Source: Mya arenaria
Lineage: Eukaryota; Mollusca; Bivalvia; Myida; Myidae
Direction: 5' to 3'
Assembly (NCBI RefSeq): GCF_026914265.1
Contig: NC_069125.1
Location: 66,453,479 to 66,517,478 of the forward strand
DNA length: 64,000 bases
Shown: piece by piece, positions 35,340-48,831 of the stretch
How the letters are laid out: each line of letters starts with the position of its first letter
Numbering within the stretch: the first letter of the stretch is position 1
The notes under the pieces: generated by a model
Told to the model about the DNA's origin: nothing
The model's input: the letters and a program-made list of their open reading frames with translations, nothing else
The model's database searches: none
Position numbers and translations under genes: made by a program

Positions 35340-36370
35340 AGATCGGAAATCGAGGTGAAATCCAGATTCCGATAAGTGAAATTCACTCATAACTCATTTA
35401 TTTTAATAAATTTTCTATTTTTGTATACTTATTAGAAATTATTTCACTTCGCTTTCAGATATATTTTCAGTATATTTATCTAACTTCTTCATTTTTAGAC
35501 CAACTCCATTTAAATTTTAAATATAAACCTATGATAATGCCTTTTCAATTATTTGTTCAACAAAAAAAAAACTTGTTAAAAATAAATGAGTTATGAGTGG
35601 ATTTCACGTCTCAAAAAGTGGATTTCACTTCTCGAAAAGTGGATTTCACTTCGATTTCCGATCTTTTTTCAAAATAGGTCTACAACTTTCTTATTTTTGG
35701 ATCCATTTGCATTAAATTTGAAATATAAATTAACCCATAATGAAGCCTTTTCAATTATTTGTTTAACAAAAAAAACTGTTAAAAATAAATGAGCTATGAG
35801 TAGATTTCACGTCTCAAAATGTGGATTTCACTTCGATTTCCGATCTTTTTTCAAAATAGGTCTACAACTTTCTTATTCTTGGATCAATTTGGATAAAATT
35901 TGAAATATAAACCCACTATGAAGCCTTTTAAATTATTTGTTAAACAAAAAAAAAAATGTTAAAAATAAATGAGTTGTGAGTGGATATTTCACGTTTCAAA
36001 AAGTGGATTTCACTTCGATTTCCGAAAAATCGCTCTAACTTCTTCATTTCTTGATATATTTCAATAACATTTGAAATGTAAGCCCTTTACTAGGCACTTT
36101 CCAAAATGTATACAAATTTTTTTTTAATTAATATATCTGAGTTAGGAGAAGATTTCACTTCTCGAAAAGTGGATTTCACCTCGATTTCCGATCTATTTTC
36201 GAAGAATTGCTCTAACTTCGTCATTTTTTGACCAATTTCAATAAAATTTAAAATATAAACCCTTTATGAGGCTGTTTCCAATATGTATACAAAAAAATAA
36301 TAATTAAAATAACTGAGTTCTGAGTGGATTTCACGTTTTGAGTGGATTTCACGTGAAATCCACTGGATTC
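35340..36370. repeat. Tandem array of about 190-240 bp units in the right arm of the 4.7-kb element
   Basis: Five or so units, each with AGTGGATTTCACTTCGATTT, CCGATCTTTTTTCAAAATAG, an AACTTCTTCATTTTTGGA-like stretch, and AAAAATAAATGAGTTATGAG. The word TGGATTTCAC is also part of the element's terminus, so the array appears to be amplified from terminal sequence. The left arm has no equivalent. Confidence 0.75.
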
Positions 36371-36398
36371 CTGTATCACCCCGCACCGGGACAAGTGT

Positions 36399-38813
36399 AT
36401 GTTTATGAACCTGAATATGCTCCGTTACGAATTTATAGCCAAATGATAAACATTCGATGTGGACCTTAATGGAAGAAATGTAAAAAAAAATGAAGTCGTT
36501 TCGAAAGAAACATTTATGAATATGAAAGGATACATTCTACTATTTCATGAACTCAGCTAAGGGTTCATCAACTTCAATGAGCGACAAATCAATGCACTGA
36601 AAGTGCTATACGGCTTGACAGATAACGATTTTTTCTTTTTAACATAAAAGCACCATCACCGTTGCCATCACCTTTACAACCGCAGCCAACACCACCACTG
36701 CAACCGCTGCCTTCATCATCATCAGCAGCAGCAGCATTTATAAAATACAACAATACTAAATACAATTTGACACATTAATTTATTAAATAAAAAGTAAACA
36801 AGTTATTTGACTTTGAAAAACTGAATGAATGCTGACAGAACATCTTAACATACTGAGCATTGTATATGGTTTAATAATTTCTATAAAGGCACACGAGAGA
36901 GACAAATCGCAGTTGTGTGTTTTTCTATTATGCTTACCAACTGCATTTTCATGAGAATTAGAACACAATTGTAGTGTAGAAAATACTGTTTCTATTCCGA
37001 ACATAGAGAGTATTACAAAGAGTTTACATATTTAGACCAATTATCCGTAGCAATATTATTATGGAAACAAGGCTCATTAAAATGTTCATAAATCCTAAGA
37101 ATTTACATTAGCAAAGGTGGATAATTTTTGTACTTGTGCCAAAATACATAGCTATGTAGAGAAAAATAGCTCCGCTTACCAAGAAGGTGGAGTATGAAAG
37201 CCAAGGTAAGTTGATAAGCATAATCTGAGGTACATAATAATGGATAACGATATAGAATATTATGTTCTTCCATATAACCAACAATGCTACTGGGTATATT
37301 TCTTCCATGTAGCTAATTTCACTGCTAGAGCAGTGCATACGGGGAATTAATTATGTATTGTTTATCTGATTTACCATCCATTTAGCATCTTATTCATATA
37401 ATTATTATGCAATATAGTTCGAATGAGGGCAAAATCAGAACCAGGAGTTTATCAGTATATAGGAGTTTTCCCTTTCATGTCTGTGTTTTTAAGTGTGTTT
37501 ACTTTTAATATACAAAATCTTTTATACATTCTTACTTCTAACCAAACTTAAAGGTATTCTGTAAATGAAACATTTTTCTAGGCATGTTTCACAACTGAAT
37601 TGGAGTATGATTTTCAACTCCAAACAGACTCAGTTGAATTTTACAAAAGTCTTGAGCTAAAACTCAAGCCTAAAAAACAAAAAATCAGGTAGTAGGATTT
37701 GTTATTGGTCCCAGGTAAAATACACATGAGATTGGTCAAGCTTATCAAAGAACCCTGTGAGCTCTATTTTACTTAATTTCTGAACACATTGTCAACAATT
37801 AATTACCCTCAATTATGAAACTATGTGAAAAGTTTTCTATTGTTTTCCCGTCTATAACCATCTCACACCTTCATCACACCCTGCCTATAAAATCCATAAT
37901 TAGGCGACTTTTCTGTATGTTGTGAGACCTTGTAGTGGTGCAATCCAGACAATATTCTCAACAGGTATTCATCGGGTTGCGTAACTTGACATTGCATACT
38001 CCTGTTCTCACAAGGCATTGATGTTCATTCACAGGGCCTAAAAACGCAATCTGAATATGGCAAAGCAAACACTTTTATGCGGTGTAAAAGCAACCATTAA
38101 CTTTTAACTAAAAAACTTTGCTTTCAATTCAAATACAAAACAAATATCACGGATAAACCAATGTAGGTAAATTTTCCTTTATTTGAATCTACAATCTGTA
38201 TTTTTAGTAGAACAATAAACAAACATGTATGTACCAAGACTTTTCAAAACAAAAGTATGACCAGGAATGGATACAGGATCCATGTACATTTTGGAAACAT
38301 ATTTCATTCCCTCTTTCATGTCACTGGCAACAGTGAACACAAAAAGATTCAAAGTTTTAAGTGCATATCTTGAACTGTTTTTTAAAGTTATTGCCAAGGT
38401 TAAAGTTGTGCAAAATTGATATAATTTTATAATTAATAGACCACTATCAATCTTCTGTTGTGTGTGTTACATACTTGTATGACTTAAATTTATATTCTGC
38501 TAACATTCAGTTTAGTTAAAACATACATTTGACATTCTTATGAACGATGGCATGTGCATCTAATTTGAAGAAAAAACATCACTTCTTCATGTGCAGTTAA
38601 TTATGGCAGATACTTACAAAGTATGAATAAAATAACTGTACATCATGACGTCACCAAATATTTGCGCTACCTCGATTTACTTCTTGTCATGTAAAATACT
38701 AATACAGAATCGAGCCCTTTGGCTCACTGTGTAAATCACCAACCCTCACTACTGACTTTTGCACATGTCAACATTTCTGCTTCAATTGGTTGTGTTTTAT
38801 AACTTTATTGAGA
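36399..38813. other. Intergenic DNA between the nested element and ZNF143
   Basis: A short CA/CAG-rich triplet tract lies at about 36650-36740. The second copy of the 105-bp dispersed repeat lies at 38318-38420. No gene seen. Confidence 0.45.
38318..38420. repeat. Dispersed repeat of about 105 bp, copy 2
   Basis: Near-identical partner of 29728-29829 in the same orientation. Homology starts at TCACTGGCAACAGTG and stops at AAGTTGTGCAAAATTGA; the flanks are unrelated. Confidence 0.85.
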
Positions 38814-38819
38814 TTATTC
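38814..38819 (-). terminator. Candidate polyadenylation signal of ZNF143
   Basis: AATAAA on the minus strand, about 235 nt past the ZNF143 stop codon. Confidence 0.4.
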
Positions 38820-39052
38820 ATTCCCCGGAATAAATCAATTTCAATAGTATGAATTGTGCCTTAAATCAGCACAGCCAGAAAACAACACTTGAAAACAGAT
38901 AATATTTAACTGTCAGGGCACAGTACTACAGTTCTTTCCATACATAATGCTGATTATATTTCATGTGTGTGTGTGTGTTTGTAGTGAGGATTTGAATTTC
39001 AATCCTCATTCACACAATAGAAACAAACATTGTCTTGAATTGCTATTTCTCC

Positions 39053-42000
39053 TCATATATTGTCTATACAAGTCACAGACGGTGCTGCTGAGTTGATGAT
39101 TGCAGATGGTGGAATGTCTGACTGACTGGTCGTGCCCATGTCAATCTCTGTAACCATGGTCATGCCTGTCGTATCCAGGGGCATTTGGACTGAGGAGGTC
39201 ACAGGGGTCAATAGGGGATTATCTTCTCCATCCGTGTCCAGCTGGTGCTTGGCTATTTGCTGAAAAATCAACCCTCAAACTCAATTTTAATGTGAGAAAA
39301 GAATGATGTAAAATATGCATTATAAACTTATAATAATTAATAATAAGACATCCTTTAAATTGCTTTTCCATATAAAGGACACACAAATATTGTGCTGAAA
39401 TATTGCATTTAATAATTATATGAAAATCTTGCATTGATATGATAAGGGTTTGAAGAGGAGAAATGAGTAAGGCAATGCAGTCAATATGATGGTTCACAGT
39501 AATTGATGATTCAATCATTCCTAATCAGTTGCAGTGAACTAGAGCCATCACAAGAGTGATAAGCTGCCCAAATGGTGGCACATTTGCATGGGGTTGCAAT
39601 TTGAAGCCATGTTATTAAGTATATAACCACAAATCTATCTTTTGATCATCATATACATATACTTAATATCAATGTAACTCAAGAAGGTAGTAGTAGTGAT
39701 ATCTGGAACGGCTGATAAGTCATTTACAAAAAAATCATGGATGGAGGGACGGACAGGCTGAAAGGGCACACGGTTAATTTTGATAAACTAATTTACTGTA
39801 GTCTTTTTTTCAGCTTTCAAGGGAATGGCGGGGGCCTCAGAAAGGGGAAAAAGTGTTGTGTGGGCAAAAAGGTGAAAAATACTGTATGATTCATGTAATG
39901 TTCAACTTGTTTTCAAACCTTTTATTTAACAAACCTGCTGACATATTCATGGATGGCACTTTATTGCTACAATTGCTAAATGTTTAGGGTTCAATGGTCC
40001 TCCTCCAAAGGGGATATTTAAGCCTAGGTAGCGGAATAAAATATACTTTTTGGAGCCAAATTCCGGCCCAAAAAGGGCCAGAAAAATAAACTGAAGTTTA
40101 ACCAGAACAAAAATGATTTTCCATGAAAACAATAGAAATTGGTAGAAACAATTTCTATAATTTGCTTTAAAAGATTTAAAATGTCTAAATACATTTTAAA
40201 CCAAAAGAAAACCTAACAACTGTATACATTACTGATTTCAAAATATTTTTTCAAGTAATATCAATGTGACAAATTGAAATTATAGGCCAAACTTTAACAA
40301 AAAAAACAAACAACATAACTAAATAAGCTTTGAACTGTTGTTTCACTTTGAGTTCTTTCACTAAGAGTCTATCAATTAAACACTTATCTTTATCATTGTT
40401 ATCAGCAGAGTTATTGCAAAAAGTCAACATGATAACATTATTAAAGGACAGATCATAGTTGTTTTACCAGATTATAGCAGTTCCTCAAAAACATCTTCCT
40501 TAACATATGGGGAAAAAACAAACAAAAAAAACACATATTAAAGTCATTATTCCTCCATGTTAAAAAGTGTAATGAATCATGAAAATCATTAAATGTGAAA
40601 GTAAAGACAAGCCTCAACACAAGAGTGTTCATACCTGTAAAGCCTCTAGCTGCGCGGGGTCAGTGATGACATACACCTGCTGGGTGTTGTCTCCCAGGGT
40701 AAATGCCAGGCCCCCTTGCTGAAGGAGGGTATGGTCTGTCAGGGGGTTTGCCAGGACTCCTACCCCGCCGTCACCACCAACAAACGCAAACTGAAACAAT
40801 AGCATCACAGTTTAATTAAACATTCTTATGGTTTACACACGCATGTTTTGTGACGAAAAAGCTATTGCAACAGTGGTTGAAATAAGTACAACCCTGCAAT
40901 CACTCAACTGGTAAAATGTTTGCCTGCTTGTTCAAATTCTGATTTTAATAAGAATTTGAGCATGTCCAAAGGAGGAATTCTGGTGTCTGTTAACATGTAC
41001 ATTGTTCAGTATAAAATATCCTGGTTAACACTAAATCTACATTTAATTAGTAATGTTGTTTATCATATAGCAGTGAAAGTAAACAAATGTGCTCATGAAC
41101 ATAGGTCATTAAATAACAAATATTAAATGAGTCATCAATATTAGTTGTGCAACCTGTTGTTGTTCTGACGTGTTTATCACCAATGCACCCTCCCCCTCAT
41201 CTGTCTGTTCATGTGTGTTGATGAAGTTGAGCCGAGGTCTTTTCTCAAGAGGTTCAAGAGATTCTATGTCAGGACCTAAAACGGAAATATATTTTGCTGG
41301 ATTTTATTCAAAGGATTTTTGATGTGAGGAAGATTCCGGTGATTTTGACATCTCCCTGCTCAAGGGGTGAGTTTAAGTTCACCTCCACAGCCTGGTTGGG
41401 AAAAGCACTGATAGGTGTAAAAGCTAAAATTTCCCTAAATGTGCAAAATTTAGCCTTATAAAAATGGTGCTTTAAAACCAAATTGGAAAATAATTAACAT
41501 TGTAGCTAAAGATATAACTCTTCTCCTAACATCCTGTGAAAAGGTTTTAAAAGTTAAATTAATTGCAGTTTTGGTAATAACAATTTTAACAAACCTTGTT
41601 ATTGAACAGACAAACAGCAGTAGAAGCTAGGCTTTATAGCTGGATTGTATCTGATTAGTTATACAGATAAAGTGCTGTATATGACTACATGTGTGTCACT
41701 GTGTTAGTTGTAATAAATATGGAATTGGTTGCTACCTGACAAACTAAAGTTGTGACGTTCTCATTGTGATTTATCATTGTATGTTCTTTAAAAAAGGCTG
41801 AATTTCAAGACTAGTTGCTTTCGTGCTTTATGTTTCTAAACATCTCAACCTAATTTTGAAGATAATAAAATCTTCAAACATTTCATACTGAAATTTAATA
41901 CATATGTAATTGGGTTTTACAGTAAGTGCGATAATAATTTTGAGGTTCAACATGTAATAAACCAATATCTAAAAACAATGTACTTAACCTTTAGAACATA

Positions 42001-42070
42001 AACATTCCTACTTCAAATGGTTAAATCTTGAAAGACGAACCTAACATTTGTTCTTCTTGCATTTTTGTCT

Positions 42071-42101
<31 letters not shown>

Positions 42102-45100
42102 GAATAATAGGGCCTCGCTCTCAGCGGTCACATTTTCCCCATGAGCGGTGCGTTTGTGCATTGCAAGTGTGGAGGTCTGGCGGTACGTCTTGCCACACCG
42201 GTCACATGTGTATGGCTTTGAGTGTGTGTGGACCACATGGTGCTTGTACAAACTCGAGTATTCTGTGAATCTCTTCCCGCAACCAAGAACTGTACACACA
42301 TACGGCTTCTCACCTGGAATATGTAATACAGAATTAATATTTAACATTTGTCATGCCTACTTAAGTAAAGTGTTGCAAACACAATATTGTATATATTAAG
42401 AATGATAGGCAGTTAAAATTTATAAGGTTAACTTTACCATACAACTCATCTTTCTCGTTCCTGCATAACACTGTATTTGAAGAAAAAATGTAAATAATAC
42501 AAATATCCCATAAGACTTACCTGTGTGTATCCTCACATGGTTTTTGTAGTTTGTGGCCGATGCAAATGATCTGCCACAGTCTTCCTCAGGACAGATGTAA
42601 GGACGTTCACCAGTGTGAGTGCGAATGTGAACTTTCCGGATGTTTGAGGTTGTAAAAGACCGATCACAACCAACAAACGGACATTTGAATGGCCTTTCAC
42701 CTGCAAATTCAAAATATTGAAAATGTAATATTCATTTTTGAACTAAGCTTAATTTCTGTTCCTTGTTACATGAAACTTGTTCCTCTTGAACTATGCAGAC
42801 TAATTGTAGTTGTTAGTTATCATACAAATATCACAAAACTATTCTTAAAAACAAGCAGAACTTTGAATCCACATTGTAGAATTATAAAATATGAACTGTA
42901 TGCACATACCAGTGTGTGTACGAACATGTTTTTGTAGATCGCCAGATGTTTTGAATGCTTTGTCACAGTTCTGCTGTGGACACTTGTATGGTTTCTCGCC
43001 TGTGTGAACACGCATGTGGGACTTGAGTCCGTATCCTGTGGCAAATGCCTTTCCACAGTGCTCATAGTCACACTTGAACGGTCGGTCTCCTGTGTGTGAC
43101 CTCTCATGTACCTGCACATTATTTTTACTACAGTCCTTTAGACAATAACCGATTGATGTTTTTCAAAGCACTATTAATCTAAATTAGTTTTTCCAGAAAA
43201 CATTTTGTAAGAAACACATCAAATGCAATATAAATGCTGAAAACATTCCCGATTCGACTATATCTAAACAGCAGTTTAAGAAGTTTTCCTATATTAAAAA
43301 GAATAATGTTATCACCAGTACCCACCCTTAGGTGATGTAGGGTAGTGTAGTATCGCCCACATCCCTCAAACTTGCAGCGGTAACCTTTCTCCAGGATCAG
43401 CTGGCTCACCTTGTCACCATCAAAATTCTGTACCTGGGATGTACACATTTAACTTAAGGCTTTGAATATATTGGACATGTACCCAACGTCATTTTTACAG
43501 TTGGTAAATGTACCAATAGGAGAGCATATTTAAGACAGGATTAGATATCTGACAGACACCATTTTGTTTTAAATAAATATATCAACTGCCTGTTCAAAAT
43601 CAATCAAGTACTTGTGATGTATGATTTGTTAAGAAATATTAACACTTTTGTCTAATATTCTGTCATTAATGTGTATACCGGTATGCAACAAACAAGGTAG
43701 CTCTGTCGTCATGGAACACCAAGGAAGGACATGGTTATAATGAAGCCATATGTTTTGTTTGATAATTTTACTTAAATGACAATGGAAAGCTTCAAATTTA
43801 CTATTACCTGCTTGAAATATTAAAAAGTTCAGCCATGACATTCTTACTAGGGTCATGGGTTTTGTACCAGACATGTCGTCTTTATGTTTCAAACATCTGT
43901 GACTTGTTAGTTCAAAATTCCTTTCTGTGCATAGCAAAGTCACAGCTGGATACAACCACCTATAATACATCTGCATTCATGCAGAATTCTAACCAGATTA
44001 ACCTCTACGTATGACCTTGACCTTCAAAGTTGGGAAGTAGGTCTGCACCGGACATGAAATACGGACAGAAGGACAGACAGTGTGATTTTAATATAGCTTT
44101 TGGGAAAAAACATTGATAATACTGGTACTTCCTTAAAAGTTTAGACATCAAATGATATGCTATTGAAGAAAAAACTTGCAGGTAAAGGGATATAACTTAA
44201 TAAGATATCAATGAAGAGATTAAAGCTGAATCTACACAAAATGTAAAGTCTTCAATAAGAACAGTAAAGTAAACATGTTTTTATCTTGACATGAGACTAC
44301 AGTTATTCATTTGTATAGCATATGAACTAGAACATTCCCTACAATGGTTGTGGAGAGCCCAGGCTTCTTGTCATCTCCAGTGTTAGATACTGTCTCCTGG
44401 AAGGCCCCCACTGTAGCCACATGGCCAACCTTGCAAAACAAACAGGAATGAAATTTGAGTATTCAAAACTTTTTAGATTCAGTGTTAATATCAGTTCTCT
44501 AAAGTAATAATTTAATAGATGGGAAATAGAGTCTAAATTATATGAATTTGTCAAATGTTATAATCCCATTGCATTAGTCATTTTGTGTTCTTACAATCAT
44601 GTACAGTGTAAACTATTAAATACTATACAGACAATATAAACATTACCATGTCTTCTTATCAGTATGAAACATGCAAAACTACAGTCTTCTTTGCTCCCTT
44701 CAAAAAATCCTTTTTTGACTAGTATTACCTGAGAATTATCATTGTTGAGGGGGTCGACAGTAAGAATGCCATTTGAGAGTACCCCTTGGACTGCAGAAAC
44801 CTGTGTAGTGAGCTGGTCAAGGGTAAGGGTGGTCGGTTCAAAGCTCCGCCCCTCAACAAGACCACCCAGTGGGCTAGGCTGGGTCGCCAGGTATGCTGTT
44901 GTACCATCTTCCAATATAATTGCCTGCAGACCATCTTGAAACAACGGCAGTGGTATATTGATTCAAAACATAGTTATCACTCATAATGAGAACTGCCCCA
45001 AAGTCAGACTTGTGCCCAACACATATTAATGTGATAAACATTTGTGCATAAAAAACAAGAAAGGACACAAAGAAGTTGTAACTATGCGCCACTCTTCAGA

Positions 45101-48100
45101 GGCATAAATATAGCAGCAATGCGAACTTTAATATTCAAATATCAGGATACATTTGGTATGTGGCCAGCCTAGATAAAGACTGACAGAGGTTCAATAACTG
45201 CTTTAGTAAAAAGATATTGATGATTGTTTCCACCCATTGTTGAAATACATTAATAAAATCAGCAAGTAATCTGCCCAGATTAAATGAACAAAAAATCAAA
45301 ATAAAAAACTCATTACAATAAACTACAATTCTTAGTCACTAATGATCTGCTTACAAATCTCTTTTAAAAAAAATGGGAAAAGCAGAAAAGCCATCAAAAG
45401 TATGTGAGTACCTTTGACTGCTTGATTGATGAATGAGGTAGCAGGGTCCTCCAGAGAGCCATGCTGGGAAACAACAGGGTTTGAAACAGGGTCACCGGAT
45501 CCCATGGAAGGAGCGCCCATGGAGGACAGCAGGTTCAAGGATGGAACTGCAAACACAAACAATCAGTGTCTTAGTGTGCTTGTTTCAAGGCATATGATTT
45601 CAACTACCACAGTCAGTTTGAACAGACACTCTTTACAATTTCTAACATCAACAAAATAATTAACTTGTACAAAGAAAATTCAATGAAAAGGAAATAATCT
45701 GTCATTCTTAACTACTCATCTATGACTGACAAAAAATAAATGGTACCCTGGCTAGTAACCGCCTGAACAACTGCTGTAGTTCCATCCTCCAGTGTAATTG
45801 TTTGACCCTCAAGGAATTTAGCTCCAGCTGAAATATTCATACTAAATTAACAAAATTGTACATGTTCTTACAAAAAACCAGATATAGAATTATTGTCAAC
45901 ATAAGACTTATTTTTACCAGCTTTTTTTAAATACTCATCTCATCTTTGACAATTCATATTAAATGCCAATCAACACAAAAATTCTATGAATTAATTCTAA
46001 TGAAAGGAATTTTATCAAGAAACTAAAATGAAAGTTTCCTTACAAGGGTGCTGTATAAAGGCGGTGTTTCCGTCAGCGAGAGTAATGGCCTGTACAGTCT
46101 GTGTGGGTTGAGCTAGCACCTGGCTCCCAGCAAGCCCCACAGAATCCAGGTTAAGATTAATTGTTTGCTGGACACCAGCATGACCTGCTTCAGAACCCTG
46201 GAACACCGTAACCACAAGAACCAACTTAAGGGCAACTTCAACAAAATAACATGTATAAACTTATGCAAAAATAAAAAATAAATCATTTGTTTGAAACAAG
46301 GTAAATCATTAAAGCAAGTATTTTTCTGATAGTTTTTTTTTTAAAAGAGCTCACTTTTCCTGGCAGTTGTTTCTAAAAGAGTTTTTTCTGTTAGTTGTTT
46401 ATCAAATGATTTCCTGCCTCAAGCATTCAAGCCACTTAGTGACTTACAAAAGGCATTCAATGATGTAATAAAAATTTGTTGGAATTTTGTAATCAAATTA
46501 GTTGTTTTTTAGTTTAAACACTGTTAATTCTAGTGTTTAAATTGTAGAAATTGTAAAACATAGGCTGATTTGGAAACAGGTCAAAAGAAATGATCAGCCA
46601 CTAATGCAAACCCATGTTTTGGAAAAGTAGAGTTATACATATATAATAATTAGATTAGTGACAGCCCTAGCGATGACATTAGCAGCCTAGTTTTATAATT
46701 CCCACAGAGCTGAACTTTAGTTTTAAGTTTGTTGATATTATATAATTTATGACCTTTCACAGTTTGTTTCTAAAATAAACTATTTCAATTGAAAATTTTG
46801 ACTGTTTTTATTTCTGTTGGAAGCATATGTAATAACAAGAGCTGTCACAGAGACAGCGCACACAAATATTCTGCAGCTTATAAGTTTAAGGATAGGAAAA
46901 GTTTGGTGAAACATGCATACGGCTCTTTATAAATGTAGTTGTGCACTGCACACTTGAGTCCTAATGTGTCACAAAACAGTTTGATCAGATCAAATTTAAA
47001 CAAATGTATTATTTATGTGTGAGCAGGTTCAGGTTTCCCAAATATTACAACACTAGTTTCTGGTTTTCAAATTGTTAAAATGTTCCTTTTTAGTAGATGA
47101 TACTTAAAATGGAACTGCTTAAATACTGATTTAAAAAAACAACACCCAAAGACTGATAAGTCACGGAAAAGAAAGAGTAAAAGAGAATGAAAAGAAAATT
47201 ACTTGAAAGCAAAAGCGTAAAGGCATTTTTCTAAGAAATCTTACTTCATTTAAAACATCAATCATCAGATTAACAAAATAGTCCTATTTTTAGGCTAGGT
47301 TGATCTAGTTGTAATTTGGTCAGGTCTAGTAAAGTCTAAGACTCACTTGGTGATTCATGTAAATTGGATTGTTGAGTAATGTTGTATAATGTCTCAATGC
47401 AATAGATCAAGTAGTTGCAGAGATATTATCCTATGAGTGCTAACACGCCAAACCTTCACTAGAATTTCGGAGTTGAATAATAAAGGCCCATATTTGCATT
47501 ATATTCGTAAAAAGGTTATCTAACTTCATTAATATAGGATTTGATGAATGTGACCTCATATCTAATGTTTCAATGCAATACATGATGTATTTGTTGAGAT
47601 AATGACTTTAAGGTGCTTACATACAAAACCTTAACGAAGACGCAGATGCCATGGTGAGTAGTATAGCTCTCCTTATTCTTTGAATATTCAAGCTAAAAAG
47701 GTAATCAAATTGATATGAAAATATATGCACATGTTCTGGCACATAATAATACTTTGCTCAGGATGTCGAGCAATATCAATCTGTCCAAGAACTCCTGACA
47801 TGTTACAACACAACAATAAATTTATCATTTACTTAAGTACCTCATCTGTAGATGTTGGCATCAAGAACTGTATGACATCATGGTCAGTTGCACCAGCCAT
47901 GTCACTGGGCAGGTTAGCCGTCACTGCAATACTTCCATTTTCTTCAGTAAGCATGGTCGGCTCATTCCCTTCCACTGGCAAGATGTGGCTGTCTGACAAC
48001 TCCCCGGTTGTCAACATACTGTGACCATTCCCATCTTAATAAGAAAGGTATTACAATAACATGAAATACTTACTGTTACAGTGAATAAAGAAAGGATTTA

Positions 48101-48804
48101 CATTAATGATGCCAAATGCATTAAAAAAAACATAGCCCAACAAAGTTTCCTCTCCTTTGTTTAAAAGAAATGTAAGTAAATGTTTCTGTTATATCTTAAA
48201 TTTTTTTTTGATCAAAAGTAATATTCTTTAGCTGGAAAGCTCAGATTTTCAGTCCATAATTTAAGTTGAACTTGTTTTTAATCATATTATAGAATACAAG
48301 AAGCTTTTGGAATGTAATCAACGAACCGTTTTCTTCCTTTATTTCATGGTGAACAGAGAGGTCTCCCTCCTCTCCTAAGATCTGATCTCCGCCAGCCTCC
48401 ATGTCATGGCCTCCCAGGGATTGTTCATCATCTGTGCTGGATGACTTATAAACCTTAATACTCTCCGGCATCAGCTCAATGGTCTCCAACTGTGAATCAC
48501 TATCTGCATGACTCCCTGAAAAGTGAAAGCATGTTAAATATAATTCTAAGGAATGTTCTTTAAAATGAATCAAGTTAACAACTTTGCATATGCAACATAG
48601 TATCAGTAATTCCAGCCGTTGTTAGTAATTGCAATAGATAATTAAGCATTCTGTATTCATGAAAATCAAGTTAAGTCAACTCAACTTACATAATACTTTA
48701 ATGCTAACAGCTTCTCCTGCATCATGTATCTCCTGTTTGATGTCCGGGTGTGAGAGTTCGGACATAATGAGGTCATGTTCCCCCTCCTCCTGTAGTTCCT
48801 CCAT
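39053..48804 (-). CDS. ZNF143: ZNF143/ZNF76 (Staf) family transcription factor, complete, 15 coding exons
   Basis: By family knowledge, a sequence-specific activator of snRNA and many mRNA promoters, acting in the nucleus. Exons (minus): 48690-48804, 48327-48515, 47841-48034, 46044-46197, 45747-45827, 45412-45546, 44729-44934, 44343-44429, 43326-43433, 42910-43111, 42521-42700, 42041-42313, 41154-41275, 40635-40790, 39053-39259. All are GT-AG with agreeing phases and give 802 aa (human ZNF143 is about 638). Three activation repeats sit N-terminal: [15 protein letters not shown] (about 202-216), [14 protein letters not shown] (226-239) and [16 protein letters not shown] (293-308). Seven C2H2 fingers follow (405-608), with Staf-specific stretches such as [30 protein letters not shown] and [15 protein letters not shown] Gln-rich run follows the fingers. 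Human Staf has four activation repeats; I find three. Confidence 0.95.
39548..39775 (+). mobile_element. Short ACAAGAG-type repeat in ZNF143 intron 14
   Basis: It starts TCACAAGAGTGATAAGCTGC with a small hairpin, continues CCCAAATGGTGGCACATTTG, and ends near GGAGGGACGGACAGGCTGAA, the GGACGGAC tail seen in the 23972-25690 element. No internal tandem units. Confidence 0.5.
46834..47698 (+). mobile_element. ACAAGAG-type repeat, copy 3 (degenerate), in ZNF143 intron 3
   Basis: It starts AACAAGAGCTGTCACAGAG and ends TCAAGCTAAAAAGG after GGTGAGTAGTATAGCTCTCC. The subterminal pair is decayed (CACAAATATTCTGC, TTTGAATATTCAAGC). Only two or three 180-bp units can be followed, with CAATGCAATAGATCAAGTAG and CTAACACGCCAAACCTTC. 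It is older than copies 1 and 2. Confidence 0.65.
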
Positions 48805-48831
48805 AGCACACACGTACTAACACTTTTCTGT

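Larger units (their letters stand above)
31672..36388. mobile_element. 4.7-kb nested element with long inverted ends and 10-bp flanking duplication
   Basis: GGACAAGTGT flanks it on both sides (31662-31671 and 36389-36398). The right end reads inward GGTGCGGGGTGATAC, AGGAATCCAG, then the palindrome GGATTTCACGTGAAATCC. The left end has the same parts but is split after GGTGATAC by a 282-bp insertion. Both ends continue inverted through ACTCAGAACTCAGTTATTTT. A second inverted block rich in TATTTTCGCGAAAATA lies at 32030-32490 and 34830-35225. The right arm also carries a satellite. The centre holds LINE tails and AT-rich DNA. There is no transposase frame. A 9-10 bp duplication with long inverted ends fits a non-autonomous Mutator-like element; that class is inference. 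Confidence 0.7.

Noticed and set aside
36640-36740. CAC/CAG-rich stretch as a coding poly-Ser/Thr/Gln tract
   Set aside because: No open frame extends beyond the triplet run; treated as low-complexity DNA.
44339-44554. Alternative frame through the small ZNF143 exon at 44343-44429
   Set aside because: The phase-0 frame set by the neighbouring exons gives [10 protein letters not shown] and joins cleanly to the zinc-finger exon; the longer frame is a shadow.
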